53,377 nt of DNA from Desulfocapsa sp. (lineage in GTDB: Bacteria > Desulfobacterota > Desulfobulbia > Desulfobulbales > Desulfocapsaceae), in assembly GCA_016765495.1 (NCBI GenBank), contig JAESPV010000010.1, forward strand, positions 46,624 through 100,000, read 5' to 3'. Below, in pieces: positions 53,312 through 53,377 of the stretch; within the stretch, counting starts at the first letter, position 1; the number at the start of each line of letters is the position of its first letter. Position numbers and translations under genes: made by a program. The notes beneath the pieces were generated by a model. The model saw only the letters and a list, made by a program, of their open reading frames with translations, did no database searches and was not told the DNA's origin.

Positions 53312-53377
53312 TGGCACTGGCAGTTTCTGGTGCCTGCCCTTCATACAGACTTACTTCCCCTCTTCCATTCCATCTGA

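Noticed and set aside
1..53377. CRISPR arrays, tRNA or rRNA genes, prophage, complete IS
   Set aside because: None seen on reading both strands; a covariance-model scan would be needed to exclude small RNAs.

Overview
The window reads as chromosomal DNA of a Gram-negative (diderm) anaerobe, most likely a sulfur-metabolising deltaproteobacterium of the Desulfobulbales type. This is inferred from family content: TamA/TamB and LolA (outer membrane), the futalosine menaquinone genes mqnB/mqnD, selB for selenocysteine, MobA, DUF1638, a Mrp-type Fe-S ATPase with Cys-rich tails, a delta-type MucR zinc-finger protein, and a remnant of a monocluster ferredoxin. No rRNA, tRNA, CRISPR array, prophage or complete insertion sequence was seen.

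Layout. 1-812: end of an ABC exporter (permease start plus LolD/MacB-type ATPase), minus strand. 813-1969: accessory patch with a MITE-like inverted-repeat element and a TAATG-coupled ribbon-helix-helix / coiled-coil gene pair, then a NikR-like operator. 1970-4922: FecB/FecCD/FecE-type ABC importer, probably for nickel. 5025-5669: EF-hand protein with a recent internal duplication. 6192-10576: small ORF, mpl, Hpt protein, tilS, DUF1638. 10640-14399 (minus): Mrp ATPase, metallo-hydrolase, selB. 14689-24798 (minus): a complete glycerol regulon glpR-glpD-glpS-glpT-glpP-glpQ-glpU-glpV-glpK, with the gene order of the rhizobial glycerol ABC system and two near-identical candidate GlpR operators. 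25102-28360: ftsY, DnaJ-like membrane protein, aminotransferase. 28361-34210: ferredoxin remnant, long hairpin, small ORF, tamA-tamB. 34415-36367: thioesterase, NfeD/SPFH pair. 36468-40208 (minus): tex, a gene remnant, der. 40483-41832: EHD-like bacterial dynamin-family GTPase. 41922-47247 (minus): bpt, gdhA, and a large receiver-domain/PEP-synthase-N-domain protein. 47443-49564 (minus): overlapping mqnB-mqnD-mobA. 49656-53311: queA, FmdB-type protein (minus), MucR gene interrupted by an in-frame stop, murI, lolA.

How it fits together. Glycerol is imported by the Glp ABC system, phosphorylated by GlpK and oxidised by GlpD; GlpD electrons would enter the menaquinone pool made through the futalosine route encoded at 47-49 kb. 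Nickel uptake, MobA and SelB are all consistent with an anaerobic lifestyle using metalloenzymes such as hydrogenases and formate dehydrogenases, none of which is encoded here. Most suggestive for follow-up: the NikR-type operator assigning nickel to a FecCD-family importer; the MucR ORF with a TAA inside the zinc finger but an intact downstream frame; the EHD-like membrane GTPase; and the receiver-PPDK_N protein lacking the catalytic phosphohistidine and PEP-binding domains.
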